The position numbers were made by a program, and so were the translations under genes. DNA of 64,000 bases, from the NCBI GenBank assembly GCA_015689685.1, contig WVSL01000004.1:308814-372813 (forward strand), given 5' to 3'. This stretch comes from Rhodobacterales bacterium HKCCE2091 (GTDB taxonomy: Bacteria > Pseudomonadota > Alphaproteobacteria > Rhodobacterales > Rhodobacteraceae). The notes beneath the pieces were generated by a model, which searched no databases, was not told the DNA's origin, and saw nothing but the letters and a program-made list of their open reading frames with translations. Positions 54,341-64,000 of this stretch are shown piece by piece (within the stretch, counting starts at the first letter, position 1; every line of letters starts with the position of its first letter).

Positions 54341-56359
54341 ATGCCCGCCACGGCGAGCCCCGCCCGCATCCGGACCTTCCTGCGACGGCTGACCGCGATG
54401 CCGGAGCCGGGCGACCTTGCGAGCGTCGTGCGCATCTCGCCGGCCGGCGCGGCCGTCAGTTCGTCCAACGCGCTCGTCTTCACCGTCTCGCATTTCGCAT
54501 TCGGCGGCGGCCCCGTCATCCTGATCTGGTTCGCCGCGACCCTGCTCATCAATCTCTGGACGTTCCGGCGGTCGCGTCAGGCGCGGGTCCGGCCGGGCGG
54601 GCGGGTGTCGCGGCGGGCGGCGCGGATGCTGGTCGCAAGCTCGATCCTGCTGGCCGCGCCCTGGGCCGTGCTGGTCGCCGTTGCGCTGCCCTGGGGCAGC
54701 GGGTTCGACAGGCTCATCGCGCTCGTCGTCTGCACCGGCATGATCGCGGGCGGCACCATGATGCTGCAACGCACGCTGCTCGCGTCCACCGCGTTCATCG
54801 GCACGATCAACCTCGGCATCCTCGCGGGGTGCATCCTGTCCGGCGCGCCGGAAACCGCGGTGCTGGTGGTCTACGCGGCGCTTTTCGCCTGCTTCAACGT
54901 CTACAATGCCGGCCACGCCGGGGACACCGCCCGCGCACTCGACCGCAGCGTCGCCCGCCTGTCCGAGGCCAACGCGGAGCTGGAGGCCGCCTACGCCAAG
55001 ATCACATCGCTCGCCTATGTCGACACGGTGACCGGGCTGCCCAACCGCAAGGCGTTCTCCGACGGGGTGACGAAAGCGCTCACCGAGGCCGCGACCGGCG
55101 CGCGGCGCTTCGCGATCCTCCTGTTCGACCTCGACAACTTCAAGAACGTGAACGACAGCTTCGGCCACATCGCGGGCGACGAGCTCCTGGCCGAAACCGG
55201 GCGCCGCATCATCCGGGTCGCGGGGCCGGATGCGCTCGTGGCGCGGCTCGGCGGTGACGAGTTCGCGGTGCTGGTGCCGGTCGAGGACGGGCGCGACCCG
55301 GCGCGGCTGGCGCGCGCGCTGATCGCCGCGGTGTCCGAGCCCGCGACGCTGACCGGGCGGACGGTGCGGCCCGGCACCTCGATCGGGATCGCGCTGGCAC
55401 CCGATCACGCGACGACGGCGACCGATCTCCTGTCCTGCGCCGACGCCGCGCTCGGCCGCGCGAAGGAGGGCGGCCGCGGCCGTCCGGTCATGTTCGACGA
55501 GAAGCTGGGCGAGATGCTGGCGGAATCGAACTACATCGCGGCCGAACTGAAGCGCGCCATCGACGCCGAGGGGCTCGAAGTGCGCTACCAGCCCAAGATC
55601 GACCTCGTCACCGGCGCGCTCGCGGGGGCCGAGGCGCTGGTGCGCTGGCGTCATCCCGACCTCGGGCCGGTCCCGCCCGACCGCTTCCTGCCGGTGGCGC
55701 AGGACCGCGCGATGATGCAGCGGATATCGGACTACGTGTTCCAGGCCGTCGCCGCCGACATCCACGTCTGGCGGGCGGAGGGCCACGCCTTCGGCCGGAT
55801 CGCTGTCAACATCCACCCGACCGACCTGAAGGCCCCGAACCACCTGATGCAGGTCGTCCGCGCGCTGGAAGCCCGCGGCCTCGGACCCGCGGACATCTCG
55901 CTCGAAATCACCGAGGGGTGCTTCGTCGGCCGCGGCACCGAAACCGCGCCGATGATCCTCGATGCGCTGGCGGACCGCGGTTACCACCTGTCGCTCGACG
56001 ATTTCGGCACCGGCCACGCGGCGCTGACCCACCTGCGCACCCTGCCGGTCCGCGAGATCAAGGTCGACAAGGCCTTCGTCGCGGCCATCGGCGACAGCGT
56101 GTCGGACCGGGCCATCGTCTCCGCGACGCTGGCCATCGCGCGGGGCATGGATCTCGTCTCGGTCGCCGAAGGGGTGCAGACCGCGGCGCAGGTCGCGCTC
56201 CTGCGCGAGATGGGGGCCGATTACGGGCAGGGCTTCTTCTGGGCACCCGCGCTTCCCGCCGCCGAGTTCGCCGAATTCGCCGCCGTACGGCTCGCCCCGG
56301 TCACGGCGGGTGGCGGCGCGGCATCGGGCGCGGTTGACCGTCCCGGGGCGCGGCGCTAG
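54341..56359 (+). CDS. Membrane GGDEF-EAL protein (c-di-GMP turnover)
   Basis: This is a 672-residue protein. About five to six membrane helices lie within 45-190, with a short coiled linker to 222. A GGDEF cyclase domain follows (225-385; the signature GGDEF is intact at 304-308, with no RxxD inhibitory site at the usual place). The EAL phosphodiesterase domain spans about 395-650 (EAL at 431-433, [29 protein letters not shown]). Both sets of catalytic residues look complete, so the protein could make or break c-di-GMP. The nuoA promoter begins inside its last codons. Confidence 0.9.
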   Translation: MPATASPARIRTFLRRLTAMPEPGDLASVVRISPAGAAVSSSNALVFTVSHFAFGGGPVILIWFAATLLINLWTFRRSRQARVRPGGRVSRRAARMLVASSILLAAPWAVLVAVALPWGSGFDRLIALVVCTGMIAGGTMMLQRTLLASTAFIGTINLGILAGCILSGAPETAVLVVYAALFACFNVYNAGHAGDTARALDRSVARLSEANAELEAAYAKITSLAYVDTVTGLPNRKAFSDGVTKALTEAATGARRFAILLFDLDNFKNVNDSFGHIAGDELLAETGRRIIRVAGPDALVARLGGDEFAVLVPVEDGRDPARLARALIAAVSEPATLTGRTVRPGTSIGIALAPDHATTATDLLSCADAALGRAKEGGRGRPVMFDEKLGEMLAESNYIAAELKRAIDAEGLEVRYQPKIDLVTGALAGAEALVRWRHPDLGPVPPDRFLPVAQDRAMMQRISDYVFQAVAADIHVWRAEGHAFGRIAVNIHPTDLKAPNHLMQVVRALEARGLGPADISLEITEGCFVGRGTETAPMILDALADRGYHLSLDDFGTGHAALTHLRTLPVREIKVDKAFVAAIGDSVSDRAIVSATLAIARGMDLVSVAEGVQTAAQVALLREMGADYGQGFFWAPALPAAEFAEFAAVRLAPVTAGGGAASGAVDRPGARR

Positions 56360-56362
56360 ACC
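56334..56362 (+). promoter_or_regulatory. Promoter of nuoA
   Basis: TTGACC (56334-56339) and TAGACC (56357-56362) are spaced by 17 bp and overlap the stop of the GGDEF-EAL gene. The start would be near 56369, 26 nt before nuoA. The same boxes recur before nuoB. Confidence 0.6.
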
Positions 56363-56394
56363 CGAGGCGACGCACTCCGCGAAGGACCACGCCG

Positions 56395-56760
56395 TTGGAA
56401 CAGCTTCTGTCCGAATACGCCCCGATCCTGGTCTTCCTCGCCGTCGCCATCGGCCTCGGGATCGTCCTGATCCTCGCCGCGGTGATCCTGGCGGTGCGCA
56501 ACCCCGACCCGGAAAAGGTCTCGGCCTACGAATGCGGCTTCAATGCCTTCGACGACGCGCGGATGAAGTTCGACGTGCGGTTCTACCTCGTGTCGATCCT
56601 GTTCATCATCTTCGACCTCGAAGTGGCGTTCCTGTTCCCCTGGGCCGTCGCCTTCCCCGAAAGCACGATGGTCGCGTTCTGGTCGATGATGATCTTCCTC
56701 GGCGTCCTGACCGTGGGTTTCGCCTACGAATGGAAGAAGGGCGCGCTGGAGTGGGAGTGA
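56395..56760 (+). CDS. nuoA: NADH-quinone oxidoreductase subunit A
   Basis: This 121-residue membrane subunit of complex I has three helices. Family sequences are [20 protein letters not shown] and [20 protein letters not shown]. The start is TTG at 56395, giving the N-terminus [15 protein letters not shown] expected for alphaproteobacterial NuoA, with GAAGGA 9 nt upstream. Confidence 0.95.
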   Translation: MEQLLSEYAPILVFLAVAIGLGIVLILAAVILAVRNPDPEKVSAYECGFNAFDDARMKFDVRFYLVSILFIIFDLEVAFLFPWAVAFPESTMVAFWSMMIFLGVLTVGFAYEWKKGALEWE

Positions 56761-56937
56761 CCGGCGCGGCCTGACCGTGCCGGGCGACGCGTGTTCCGGA
56801 TCCAGGGTAAGGGATCCTGCCCGTTCCCGCCTGAGCTCCTCCGACGAACCCCCGCCGAAACACCGCCTGCCAACGTCAGCTCTTCGCAATGTCCGGCCCC
56901 GGCCCGCCGTCTGTGACGGGCGGTGCTTCCATCACCC

Positions 56938-58068
56938 ATGACCTATAGGGCCGACGCCGAACGCATCGAACGGATCGTCCGCACCGTCGACCCGTCCTAC
57001 GCGCGTGTCCCGCGGAACCTCCTCGGACGACACGTCTCGGCGCTGCACGTCGCCGCGTCAGACGGCCTCGATGCATTCCTGCTCGCGGGATTGCGCCTGA
57101 CCGCCCTCGGCGCCAACGCCCATTCGCGCCTGATCGTGAACCGCGCGATTTCGGTCCTGCCGCTTCGCGTCTTCGGTGCGGGCGGCGGCTGGCGGGCCAT
57201 CGCACCCGGCGAGACGGGGTGGGGCAGGCGGCTCCTGTCCATCGGCGGCCATCCGGTCGAGGAGGTCGCCGCGCGCCTCGCGCCGTTCCTGCCCGACCCG
57301 CCGGCGCGACGGCGCGCGCTGTCGGGGCACCTGATGGCCTGGCCCGCCGCCCTGCGCGAAATCGGCGCCGTGGATGGCACCGTGGCGGTGTTCGGGCTCG
57401 ATGGCGACTGGCTGCATCTGCCGATGTCCGAAACCGTACCGGGGGTGGAGCTCTACCCGCTGCCGGAACAGGGCTACCCGACGCCGCGGCGCGACCCCTG
57501 GCCGGAGGTCCCGGCGCCGGACGGCGCGCTCTACCTCAGGATCGAGACGCTCGACGCGACCGTCGATCCGGGGCTGGAGGCGAAGATCGCCGCGTCGATT
57601 GCCGCCCTGCGCGCCGCGCCGTCGCGCGACCTGGTGCTCGACCTGCGCGGCAATGCCGGGGGGAGTTTCTTCCGCGCCATGCCGCTTGTCGACGAACTGG
57701 CACGCGCGTGGACAGGGGACTGTTGCAACGTGTTGGTCGACCGTTACACCTTCTCCGCCGCCATCGTCACGGCGGCGCTGATAGCGCACCGGCTCGGCCC
57801 CCGCGCGCGGATGATCGGCGAGCCGATGGGCGACAGGCTGGCCTTCTGGGCCGAAGGCGGGACCGAGGCACTGCCGGCGAGCGGCGCCGAATTCCGCTGG
57901 TCCGATGCCTGGCACGACTGGGAGACAGGGCATCCCGCCCCGACGACGCCGCCGGAAATTGCCGCCGTCATGGTCGGTGCCGGGCCGCTCGACCCGCTTC
58001 CGCCCGAGGCGGCCGGACCGGCGATCGCGGCCCTCTTTTCGTCGTGGATCGCGCGGGATGGCGGATGA
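56938..58068 (+). CDS. S41-peptidase-like protein inserted between nuoA and nuoB
   Basis: This is a 376-residue protein. The C-terminal half resembles S41 (C-terminal processing) peptidases: LVLDLRGNAGGSFFRAMPLV at 232-251 and a candidate nucleophile Ser273 in DRYTFSAAIVTAALIAH, followed by RMIGEPMGD. There is no signal peptide and no PDZ domain that I can see, so it would be cytoplasmic, unlike most S41 enzymes. nuoA and nuoB are normally adjacent, which makes the position unusual. The function is unknown. Confidence 0.65.
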   Translation: MTYRADAERIERIVRTVDPSYARVPRNLLGRHVSALHVAASDGLDAFLLAGLRLTALGANAHSRLIVNRAISVLPLRVFGAGGGWRAIAPGETGWGRRLLSIGGHPVEEVAARLAPFLPDPPARRRALSGHLMAWPAALREIGAVDGTVAVFGLDGDWLHLPMSETVPGVELYPLPEQGYPTPRRDPWPEVPAPDGALYLRIETLDATVDPGLEAKIAASIAALRAAPSRDLVLDLRGNAGGSFFRAMPLVDELARAWTGDCCNVLVDRYTFSAAIVTAALIAHRLGPRARMIGEPMGDRLAFWAEGGTEALPASGAEFRWSDAWHDWETGHPAPTTPPEIAAVMVGAGPLDPLPPEAAGPAIAALFSSWIARDGG

Positions 58069-58086
58069 GGCTGCCACGCTGTCGCG

Positions 58087-58685
<599 letters not shown>

Positions 58686-58696
58686 AGGAGGTCCCG

Positions 58697-59308
58697 ATGT
58701 CCGAACAGAACCTCCGCGAACTGGCCCGGGACCTGACCGAGAAGCGTGGCGATGCCATCATCGCCCACGATATCGCGTTCTCCGAGCTGACGGTGGAAAT
58801 CGCGCCGGCCGATGCGCCGGCCTTCTTCGAGTTCCTGCGCACCGACCGGTCGTGCCTGTTCTCGACCCTCGTCGACATCACCGCGGTCGACTACCCGGCG
58901 CGCGAAAAGCGCTTCGACGTGGTCTGGCACCTGCTGTCGATGTACCGCAACCAGCGGCTCCGTGTGCGGGCGCAGGTCCGCGTCGACGAGATCGTGCCGT
59001 CGCTGGTCGACGTCTACCCCGCCGCCAACTGGTACGAGCGCGAGATCTTCGACATGTTCGGCATCCTGTTCTCGGGCCATCCCGACCTGCGCCGGCTGCT
59101 GACCGATTACGGTTTCCGCGGCCATCCCCTGCGCAAGGACTTCCCGACCACGGGCTTCGTCGAGGTCCGCTACGACGAGGCGCTGAAGCGGGTGGTCTAC
59201 GAGCCGGTTAAGCTGACCCAGGAATACCGGCAGTTCGATTTCATGAGCCCCTGGGAAGGCGCGAACTACATCCTGCCCGGCGACGAGAAGGCGGAGGCTC
59301 CGAAATGA
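58697..59308 (+). CDS. nuoC: NADH-quinone oxidoreductase subunit C
   Basis: This 203-residue 30-kDa-type subunit has the signature [20 protein letters not shown], followed by [25 protein letters not shown] is placed 5 nt before the ATG. Its stop overlaps the nuoD start by 4 bp. Confidence 0.96.
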   Translation: MSEQNLRELARDLTEKRGDAIIAHDIAFSELTVEIAPADAPAFFEFLRTDRSCLFSTLVDITAVDYPAREKRFDVVWHLLSMYRNQRLRVRAQVRVDEIVPSLVDVYPAANWYEREIFDMFGILFSGHPDLRRLLTDYGFRGHPLRKDFPTTGFVEVRYDEALKRVVYEPVKLTQEYRQFDFMSPWEGANYILPGDEKAEAPK

Positions 59309-60549
59309 TGGACGGCGATATCCGGCGCAACCGCTACGACGACGGGTCGCAGGACCTGGAAACCGGCGAACAGCGGATCCGCAACTTCAACATCAACTTC
59401 GGCCCGCAGCACCCGGCCGCGCACGGCGTGCTGCGCCTGGTGCTGGAGCTCGACGGCGAGATCGTGGAACGCTGCGACCCGCATATCGGGCTGCTTCACC
59501 GCGGCACCGAGAAGCTGATGGAAAGCCGGACCTACCTGCAGAACCTGCCGTATTTCGACCGGCTCGACTACGTCGGCACGATGAACCAGGAACACGCCTG
59601 GTGCCTCGCGATCGAGAAGCTGACCGGGACCGAGGTGCCGCGCCGCGCGTCGCTGATCCGGGTGCTCTACTGCGAGATCGGCCGTATCCTGAACCACCTT
59701 CTGAACGTGACCACGCAGGCGCTCGACGTCGGCGCGCTGACGCCGCCGGTCTGGGGCTTCGAGGAACGCGAGAAGCTGATGATCTTCTACGAGCGCGCCT
59801 GCGGGGCGCGGCTCCACGCGGCCTATTTCCGCCCCGGCGGCGTGCACCAGGACCTTCCGCCCGAGTTGATCGACGATATCGACGCCTGGGCCGAGGGCTT
59901 CCCGTCCTTCCTCGACGATCTCGACGGGCTCCTGACCGAGAACCGGATCTTCAAGCAGCGCAACGTCGACATCGGCATCGTGTCCGAGGAGGACATCCAG
60001 AACTGGGCGTTCTCCGGCGTGATGGTGCGCGGCTCGGGCTTCGCGTGGGACCTGCGCCGCGCGCAGCCCTACGAGCTCTACGACGAGTTCGAGTTCCAGA
60101 TCCCCGTCGGCAAGGCCGGCGACTGCTACGACCGCTACCTCTGCCGGATGGCCGAGATGCGGGAAAGCGCGAAGATCATGCGCCAGGCTTGCGCCAAGCT
60201 CCGCGAGCCGGACGGGCAGGGGCCGGTCATCCATCGCGGGAAGCTGTCGCCGCCGTCGCGGTCGGACATGAAGACCTCGATGGAAGCGCTGATCCACCAC
60301 TTCAAGCTCTATACCGAGGGCTTCCACGTGCCTGCAGGCGAGGTCTACGCATGCGTCGAGGCGCCGAAGGGAGAATTCGGCGTCTACCTCGTGGCCGACG
60401 GCACCAACAAGCCGTACCGCGCGAAGCTGAGGGCCCCGGGCTTCCCGCATTTGCAGGCGATGGACTACATCTGCACCGGCCACCAGCTCGCGGACGTGTC
60501 GGCGATCCTGGGGTCGCTGGATATCGTGTTCGGGGAAGTGGACCGCTAG
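59305..60549 (+). CDS. nuoD: NADH-quinone oxidoreductase subunit D
   Basis: This 414-residue 49-kDa-type subunit forms the quinone pocket with NuoB. Visible are [38 protein letters not shown] and the C-terminal [12 protein letters not shown], which is the usual end. Its length is normal, so the interruption that follows does not truncate it. Confidence 0.97.
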   Translation: MMDGDIRRNRYDDGSQDLETGEQRIRNFNINFGPQHPAAHGVLRLVLELDGEIVERCDPHIGLLHRGTEKLMESRTYLQNLPYFDRLDYVGTMNQEHAWCLAIEKLTGTEVPRRASLIRVLYCEIGRILNHLLNVTTQALDVGALTPPVWGFEEREKLMIFYERACGARLHAAYFRPGGVHQDLPPELIDDIDAWAEGFPSFLDDLDGLLTENRIFKQRNVDIGIVSEEDIQNWAFSGVMVRGSGFAWDLRRAQPYELYDEFEFQIPVGKAGDCYDRYLCRMAEMRESAKIMRQACAKLREPDGQGPVIHRGKLSPPSRSDMKTSMEALIHHFKLYTEGFHVPAGEVYACVEAPKGEFGVYLVADGTNKPYRAKLRAPGFPHLQAMDYICTGHQLADVSAILGSLDIVFGEVDR

Positions 60550-60644
60550 CGGGATTTCCGACCCGGCGGGGGCGGCGCGACCTGCGAAGCTCCCGCCTTC
60601 CGGTAGTGGCTCTCGGGAAGATGCAGGGCGTGTTGCCCTTGGGG

Positions 60645-61682
60645 TTAGCGGCTTAACGTCGATTCCATCGCCGTTCTGACTTCCGGCATCCGCTCCAGGC
60701 TCCGCCCGATCTTCTCCCGCCAGCTCGGACCCTTCTCCATCGCCTCCTGGTACGCCTCGGCGATCAGCCAGGGGTCTTCCTCCGCGAAATGCCGGATCAG
60801 GAACGCGGCCTGTGCGCGGTCCTTGCGTGATTTCACTGCGTCCGGCCCGTCGCGGCGACGTTCGGCGACGATCAGCTTGTGGATCGCGAAGCGTTCGGGG
60901 CGGGGGACGCGGATGAGGGAGCCGGAGCGATAGAGCATCGGCACCTCGACCGCGCCCGCGATCAGGTAATTGAGGAAATGCAGCGACTGCGCCGAGACGC
61001 CGAGCGCGGGCAATTCGCGCAGGCGCTCGTCGTCCTCGAACGACGGCGTCAGGAACTCGATCAGCGTGTTCCGCTTGGTCTGCTTCCACTGCCAGACATG
61101 GCCGCGGTCGAGCGACGGGACCGGGGCGAAGTCGAAGTCCCTGAACACCGGGGCAAGCTCCGCGCCGTCCCCCGCGGCGTTCAGGGCCACCGAAAGTTGT
61201 TCGAAGCTCGCGATATCGATGTCCTCGGTGACGGCGGCACGGTCGGTGCCCAATCGGACCCCGAGCAGCCCTTCGTAGTGCCGGAATGCCTGCGTGCCGA
61301 CCACGGTGCCGCCAAGCCTGAAGGCCCCGGCGCGGGCGAGGGCCGCGAAGATCTGGCCGGTCGCGGCGTCGGGGGTGAGAAGGCCCTCGGCCCGGAGCAG
61401 TCTCACGAGGCGCGCGCGTTCCGGTTCCGAAGCCTTGGCGGCTTCTTTCAGCCCGGCGAGGTTTTCCAGCCGCTCGCGCAGGTCTTCGGTGTCCTCGCCG
61501 ATATAGTGATCGATCATCTTGTCACCGAGGCGGAAGGTGTCGAACCAGTAGGATTTCTGACGCCCTCCCAAGGACTTGAGTCGCGGCGTGCCTTGTATCC
61601 CGGCGACCTCGGAATCCTTGAGCATGCGCAGGAGATCCTGCCATGCGGCTTGCGCGGTCATGCTGACGGGGTTCGCAATCAT
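60645..61682 (-). CDS. GSU2403-type nucleotidyltransferase-fold protein, inverted within the nuo operon
   Basis: This is a 345-residue protein. The N-terminal part has a [20 protein letters not shown] block (44-63). The nucleotidyltransferase core is [10 protein letters not shown] (124-133) followed by EDIDIA (153-158, Asp154/Asp156), then helical parts with [12 protein letters not shown]. These match GSU2403-family proteins, distant relatives of AbiEii-type toxins. It is on the opposite strand between nuoD and nuoE. AT-rich repeats lie immediately upstream. AGGG sits 6 nt before the ATG; Met8 (61661) is a possible later start. The function is unproven. Confidence 0.7.
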   Translation of the reverse strand: MIANPVSMTAQAAWQDLLRMLKDSEVAGIQGTPRLKSLGGRQKSYWFDTFRLGDKMIDHYIGEDTEDLRERLENLAGLKEAAKASEPERARLVRLLRAEGLLTPDAATGQIFAALARAGAFRLGGTVVGTQAFRHYEGLLGVRLGTDRAAVTEDIDIASFEQLSVALNAAGDGAELAPVFRDFDFAPVPSLDRGHVWQWKQTKRNTLIEFLTPSFEDDERLRELPALGVSAQSLHFLNYLIAGAVEVPMLYRSGSLIRVPRPERFAIHKLIVAERRRDGPDAVKSRKDRAQAAFLIRHFAEEDPWLIAEAYQEAMEKGPSWREKIGRSLERMPEVRTAMESTLSR

Positions 61683-61686
61683 GCCG

Positions 61687-61755
61687 TACCCTACAAACTA
61701 TTTTCTGATGGGTACAGATAAATCGTACCCATCAAACTTTTTACTGATGGGTACA
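61687..61755. repeat. Two tandem 30-bp palindromic repeats, probable operators
   Basis: Units 61687-61716 and 61726-61755 match at 26 of 30 positions. Each is bounded by TACCC and GGGTA, so each is itself an interrupted palindrome. The motif TGATGGGTAC occurs at 61706 and 61745, its complement at 61725 and, in shortened form, at 61686. The four half-sites are thus about 20 bp apart, on one face of the helix. The block is AT-rich and begins 4 bp upstream of the ATG of the inverted gene. Confidence 0.75.
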
Positions 61756-61839
61756 GGCGGCGCGGCGTATCCGACGCATGGACACCGCCGCGGCAATCTG
61801 GCAGCAGGGGAACAACGTAGCCAAACGGATCCGACCGCC

Positions 61840-63117
61840 ATGCTCCGCCGCCTCTACCACGACCAGCCGGCCTCCTTCGAGTTCACCCCCGCGAACCGGG
61901 AATGGGCCCAGGCACAGATCACGAAATACCCCGAGGGGCGGCAGGCGAGCGCCATCATCCCGCTGCTGTGGCGGGCGCAGGAACAGGAAGGCTGGCTGAC
62001 CCGCAAGGCGATCGAGCACGTGTGCGACATGCTCGGAATGGCGCATATCCGCGGGCTCGAGGTCGCGACCTTCTACTTCATGTTCCAGCTTCAGCCGGTC
62101 GGTTCGGTCGCGCATGTCCAGATCTGCGGCACCACGTCGTGCATGATCTGCGGCGCCGAGGACCTGATCGCGGTCTGCAAGCAGAAGATCGCGCCGAACG
62201 CGCACGAACTGTCGGCGGACGGCAAGTTCTCGTGGGAGGAGGTCGAGTGCCTTGGGGCCTGCGCGAACGCGCCGATGGCCCAGATCGGCAAGGACTACTA
62301 CGAGGACCTGACCGAGGAGAAGCTCGGCTGGATCATCGACGAGATGGGCGCGGGCCGCGTGCCGACGCCGGGGCCGCAGAACGGGCGCTACGCGTCCGAG
62401 CCCGCGTCGGGCCTGACCTCGCTGAAGGACCACGAGACGGATCGCGACGAACTGAACGTCTCCGCCCGGCTCGCGACTGACATCGGCGACACCATCAAGC
62501 GGATCGACGGGACCGAGGTGCCGTTGCGCGCGCCCTGGGGCCGCCAGTCCGAGGCGATGGACCTGCCCGGCGGCGACCGCGACGACAACCTGAACACCGG
62601 CGGGCTGCCCGAGGGCAGGACACCGGGGCCGAAGCCGTCCGAGAACGTCCCTGCTGACGACACCGGCATCACCAAGCAGGAAGCGCAGGAAGAGGGCACC
62701 GGCGGTCCCGACGCGGATGCGAGCGGCAACCGCCCGAACTCTCCCGAGACCGCGGACCGGTTCGACCCCGAACCTGCGCCCGTAACGGCCCCGGCGGCGG
62801 AGGCTGCCCCTGCAACTGCCGAGGGCCCCGGCACGCGGCCCGAGGGGCTCGACGGCCCGCGCGGCGGCGAGGCGGACGACCTGAAGCGGATCAAGGGGAT
62901 CGGGCCGAAACTGGAACAGCTCTGCAACCGGCTCGGCTTCTACCACTTCGACCAGATCGCGGCCTGGTCTGGCGAGGAGATCGCCTGGGTCGACCAGAAC
63001 CTCGAAGGCTTCAAGGGCCGGGTCACACGCGACGAGTGGGTGGCGCAGGCGAAGCTGCTGGCCGAGGGCGGCGAGACCGATTTCTCGAAGAAGGTCGACA
63101 AGGGCGACGTCTACTGA
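61840..63117 (+). CDS. nuoE: NADH-quinone oxidoreductase subunit E with extended C-terminus
   Basis: This is a 425-residue protein. Residues 1-180 are the 24-kDa NuoE fold with 2Fe-2S ligands Cys96, Cys101, Cys137 and Cys141. Residues 181-328 are a polar, Pro/Ala/Glu-rich linker. Residues 340-425 form a helix-hairpin-helix-like domain ([39 protein letters not shown]). Standard NuoE ends near residue 170-240. The tail is duplicated in the next gene. The ATG at 61840 was chosen by homologous start [10 protein letters not shown]. The frame stays open upstream through the repeats, but that part is not protein-like. Confidence 0.92.
   Translation: MLRRLYHDQPASFEFTPANREWAQAQITKYPEGRQASAIIPLLWRAQEQEGWLTRKAIEHVCDMLGMAHIRGLEVATFYFMFQLQPVGSVAHVQICGTTSCMICGAEDLIAVCKQKIAPNAHELSADGKFSWEEVECLGACANAPMAQIGKDYYEDLTEEKLGWIIDEMGAGRVPTPGPQNGRYASEPASGLTSLKDHETDRDELNVSARLATDIGDTIKRIDGTEVPLRAPWGRQSEAMDLPGGDRDDNLNTGGLPEGRTPGPKPSENVPADDTGITKQEAQEEGTGGPDADASGNRPNSPETADRFDPEPAPVTAPAAEAAPATAEGPGTRPEGLDGPRGGEADDLKRIKGIGPKLEQLCNRLGFYHFDQIAAWSGEEIAWVDQNLEGFKGRVTRDEWVAQAKLLAEGGETDFSKKVDKGDVY
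62821..63110 (+). repeat. Near-identical duplicated segment, copy 1 (NuoE tail)
   Basis: These 290 bp match 63711-64000 at 280 positions (97%), with only two amino-acid changes. The segment encodes the helix-hairpin-helix-like domain of NuoE. The identity starts abruptly at GAGGGCCC and reaches the window end in copy 2. Confidence 0.95.
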
Positions 63118-63239
63118 CCGCGTTGCCCTGACGCGACAGCCGGGGCGGCCCGGCGCGTCCCGCGCCTTCCCATGCGACCGGCCGTGGTGCAAGACTGAGC
63201 CCGAGGGCGATGTCTGCAACCGAACGGGAGGTCTGCCAC

Positions 63240-64000
63240 ATGAACCGCAATCCGGGGGCACTGAGTTGTCCCGTCGTCTGCTGGCTCGTCGGGGCCGCGG
63301 TCGGACTTCTCGCGATGGTCGTCCTGATGGCGGCGGCGGACTTCGGCTTCTTCGCCGCGCTGCTCGTCGGCATCGTGTTCGCGGCAGTGCTGGCGATCCT
63401 GCTGATGCTGTTCGTCTGCGGCACGACCGGCCTCGCGGCGGGTCTTCACGGCGGCCATGCGAACGACGCGCATCACGCGGAAGCGGCGTCCGTCGTCACG
63501 CCGGCTACCGCGACCTCCGTTCCCGATCCGGCGCCGGAGGTGATGGCGGAGCCTGAACCCGCACCGGAACCGACGCCCGAACCCGAGCCGGAACCGCTCG
63601 CGGCAGAACCCGCGCCCGCGCCGGAACCGGAACCGACGCCCGAACCTGAACCCGCACCCGAACCCGTGGCGGAGCCCGAACCGGCGCCCGCCGCGGCCCC
63701 CGCGGCGGAGGAGGGCCCGGGCACCCGGCCTGCGGGGCTCGACGGCCCGCGCGGCGGCGAGGCGGACGACCTGAAGCGGATCAAGGGGATCGGGCCGAAG
63801 CTGGAACAGCTCTGCAACCGGCTCGGCTTCTACCACTTCGACCAGATCGCGGCCTGGACCGGCGAGGAGATCGCCTGGGTCGACCAGAACCTCGAAGGCT
63901 TCAAGGGCCGCGTCACGCGCGACGAATGGGTGGCGCAGGCGAAGCTGCTGGCCGAGGGCGGCGAGACCGATTTCTCGAAGAAGGTCGACAAGGGCGACGT
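63240..64000 (+). CDS. Membrane protein with Pro-Glu linker and NuoE-type C-terminal domain (partial)
   Basis: The gene runs off the window after 253 codons. Two adjacent membrane helices (about 9-30 and 33-57) are followed by a linker of repeated PEPxPEP (about 95-150, alternating Pro and Glu). The same helix-hairpin-helix-like domain as the NuoE tail begins at residue 159. The linker could project the domain from the membrane. The ATG at 63240 follows GGGAGG at an 8-nt gap. It lies where nuoF would be expected, so it sits inside the nuo operon. Confidence 0.75.
   Translation, partial: MNRNPGALSCPVVCWLVGAAVGLLAMVVLMAAADFGFFAALLVGIVFAAVLAILLMLFVCGTTGLAAGLHGGHANDAHHAEAASVVTPATATSVPDPAPEVMAEPEPAPEPTPEPEPEPLAAEPAPAPEPEPTPEPEPAPEPVAEPEPAPAAAPAAEEGPGTRPAGLDGPRGGEADDLKRIKGIGPKLEQLCNRLGFYHFDQIAAWTGEEIAWVDQNLEGFKGRVTRDEWVAQAKLLAEGGETDFSKKVDKGD
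63711..64000 (+). repeat. Near-identical duplicated segment, copy 2
   Basis: This is the second copy of the NuoE tail sequence, at a distance of 890 bp and in the same orientation. It differs from copy 1 at ten bases, four of them in the first 22 bases, and is identical over the last 66. Confidence 0.95.

Noticed and set aside
61687..61755. CRISPR array
   Set aside because: There are only two units of 30 bp with a 9-bp spacer, each internally palindromic; no further copies and no cas genes.
61576..61839. In-frame upstream extension of nuoE through the tandem repeats, translating as YFLMGT/FLLMGT
   Set aside because: The repeated peptide simply reflects the DNA repeats. Homologous NuoE proteins begin at [10 protein letters not shown], and the upstream stretch overlaps the start of the inverted gene.

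Overview
The window is GC-rich chromosomal DNA of an alphaproteobacterium, most likely a member of the Rhodobacterales (Rhodobacter/Roseobacter group). The evidence is gene content and local order: hsp20 followed by a DUF1150 gene, lgt followed by a NDUFAF7-type methyltransferase and the laccase-domain gene, a Hint-domain protein, a full leucine/isovalerate operon, and a nuo operon whose NuoE carries a long C-terminal extension. I see no prophage, insertion sequence, CRISPR array, rRNA or tRNA. Most genes are tightly packed, often with ATGA or GTGA overlaps. Several promoters read by eye share the layout TTGMC(N17)TAGACC or close variants.

Layout. 1-6.1 kb: the end of groEL with its terminator, a cation efflux pump, a ribbon-helix-helix/membrane protein pair, a hydroxyacid dehydrogenase, an orphan PhnM-like amidohydrolase, an EamA transporter, a Nudix hydrolase and a small lipase-like hydrolase. 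6.4-9.1 kb: purEK, a YdcH-like protein, and hsp20-DUF1150 behind an RpoH-type promoter and a ROSE-like RNA thermometer. 9-15 kb: a PilZ-like membrane protein, a Hint-domain protein, glutamine-dependent NAD synthetase and a secreted protein with about 18 MORN repeats. 15.3-21.7 kb: a sulfur-linked block containing a PAPS synthetase fused in frame to a MarR-type DNA-binding domain, a DUF421 protein, thioredoxin reductase, an Lrp-type regulator and a TPR-sulfotransferase that should consume PAPS.

21.7-30.1 kb: a 43-residue protein with its own terminator, the pgeF-methyltransferase-lgt operon, ubiK, a YbjN protein, proC-csaA-hydroxyacid dehydrogenase, tdk and two small proteins. 30.1-40.2 kb: ptsP, lysC, an AlkD-like protein, glmS and glmU (UDP-GlcNAc supply), a phosphoglycolate-type phosphatase and a DegT aminotransferase. 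40.3-52.6 kb: a leucine degradation operon (ivd, mccB, mccA, mvaB, enoyl-CoA hydratase, acyl-CoA synthetase) interleaved with small secreted proteins, a flavodoxin-like protein, an ASCH protein and a GST. It starts at a promoter whose -10 is covered by a 24-bp palindrome. 52.6-56.4 kb: a second CoA ligase and a GGDEF-EAL protein.

56.4-64 kb: nuoA, nuoB, nuoC, nuoD and nuoE. This operon is interrupted by an S41-peptidase-like gene between nuoA and nuoB, and by an inverted nucleotidyltransferase-fold gene between nuoD and nuoE. The inverted gene is preceded by AT-rich tandem palindromic repeats. Downstream of nuoE, a membrane protein carries a 97% identical copy of the NuoE C-terminal domain and runs off the window.

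The features I consider most worth following are the MarR-PAPS synthetase fusion with an adjacent palindrome, the nucleotidyltransferase with phased operators inside nuo, the NuoE tail duplication, and the RpoH promoter plus ROSE element on hsp20. All calls come from reading the sequence by eye; no database search was run.
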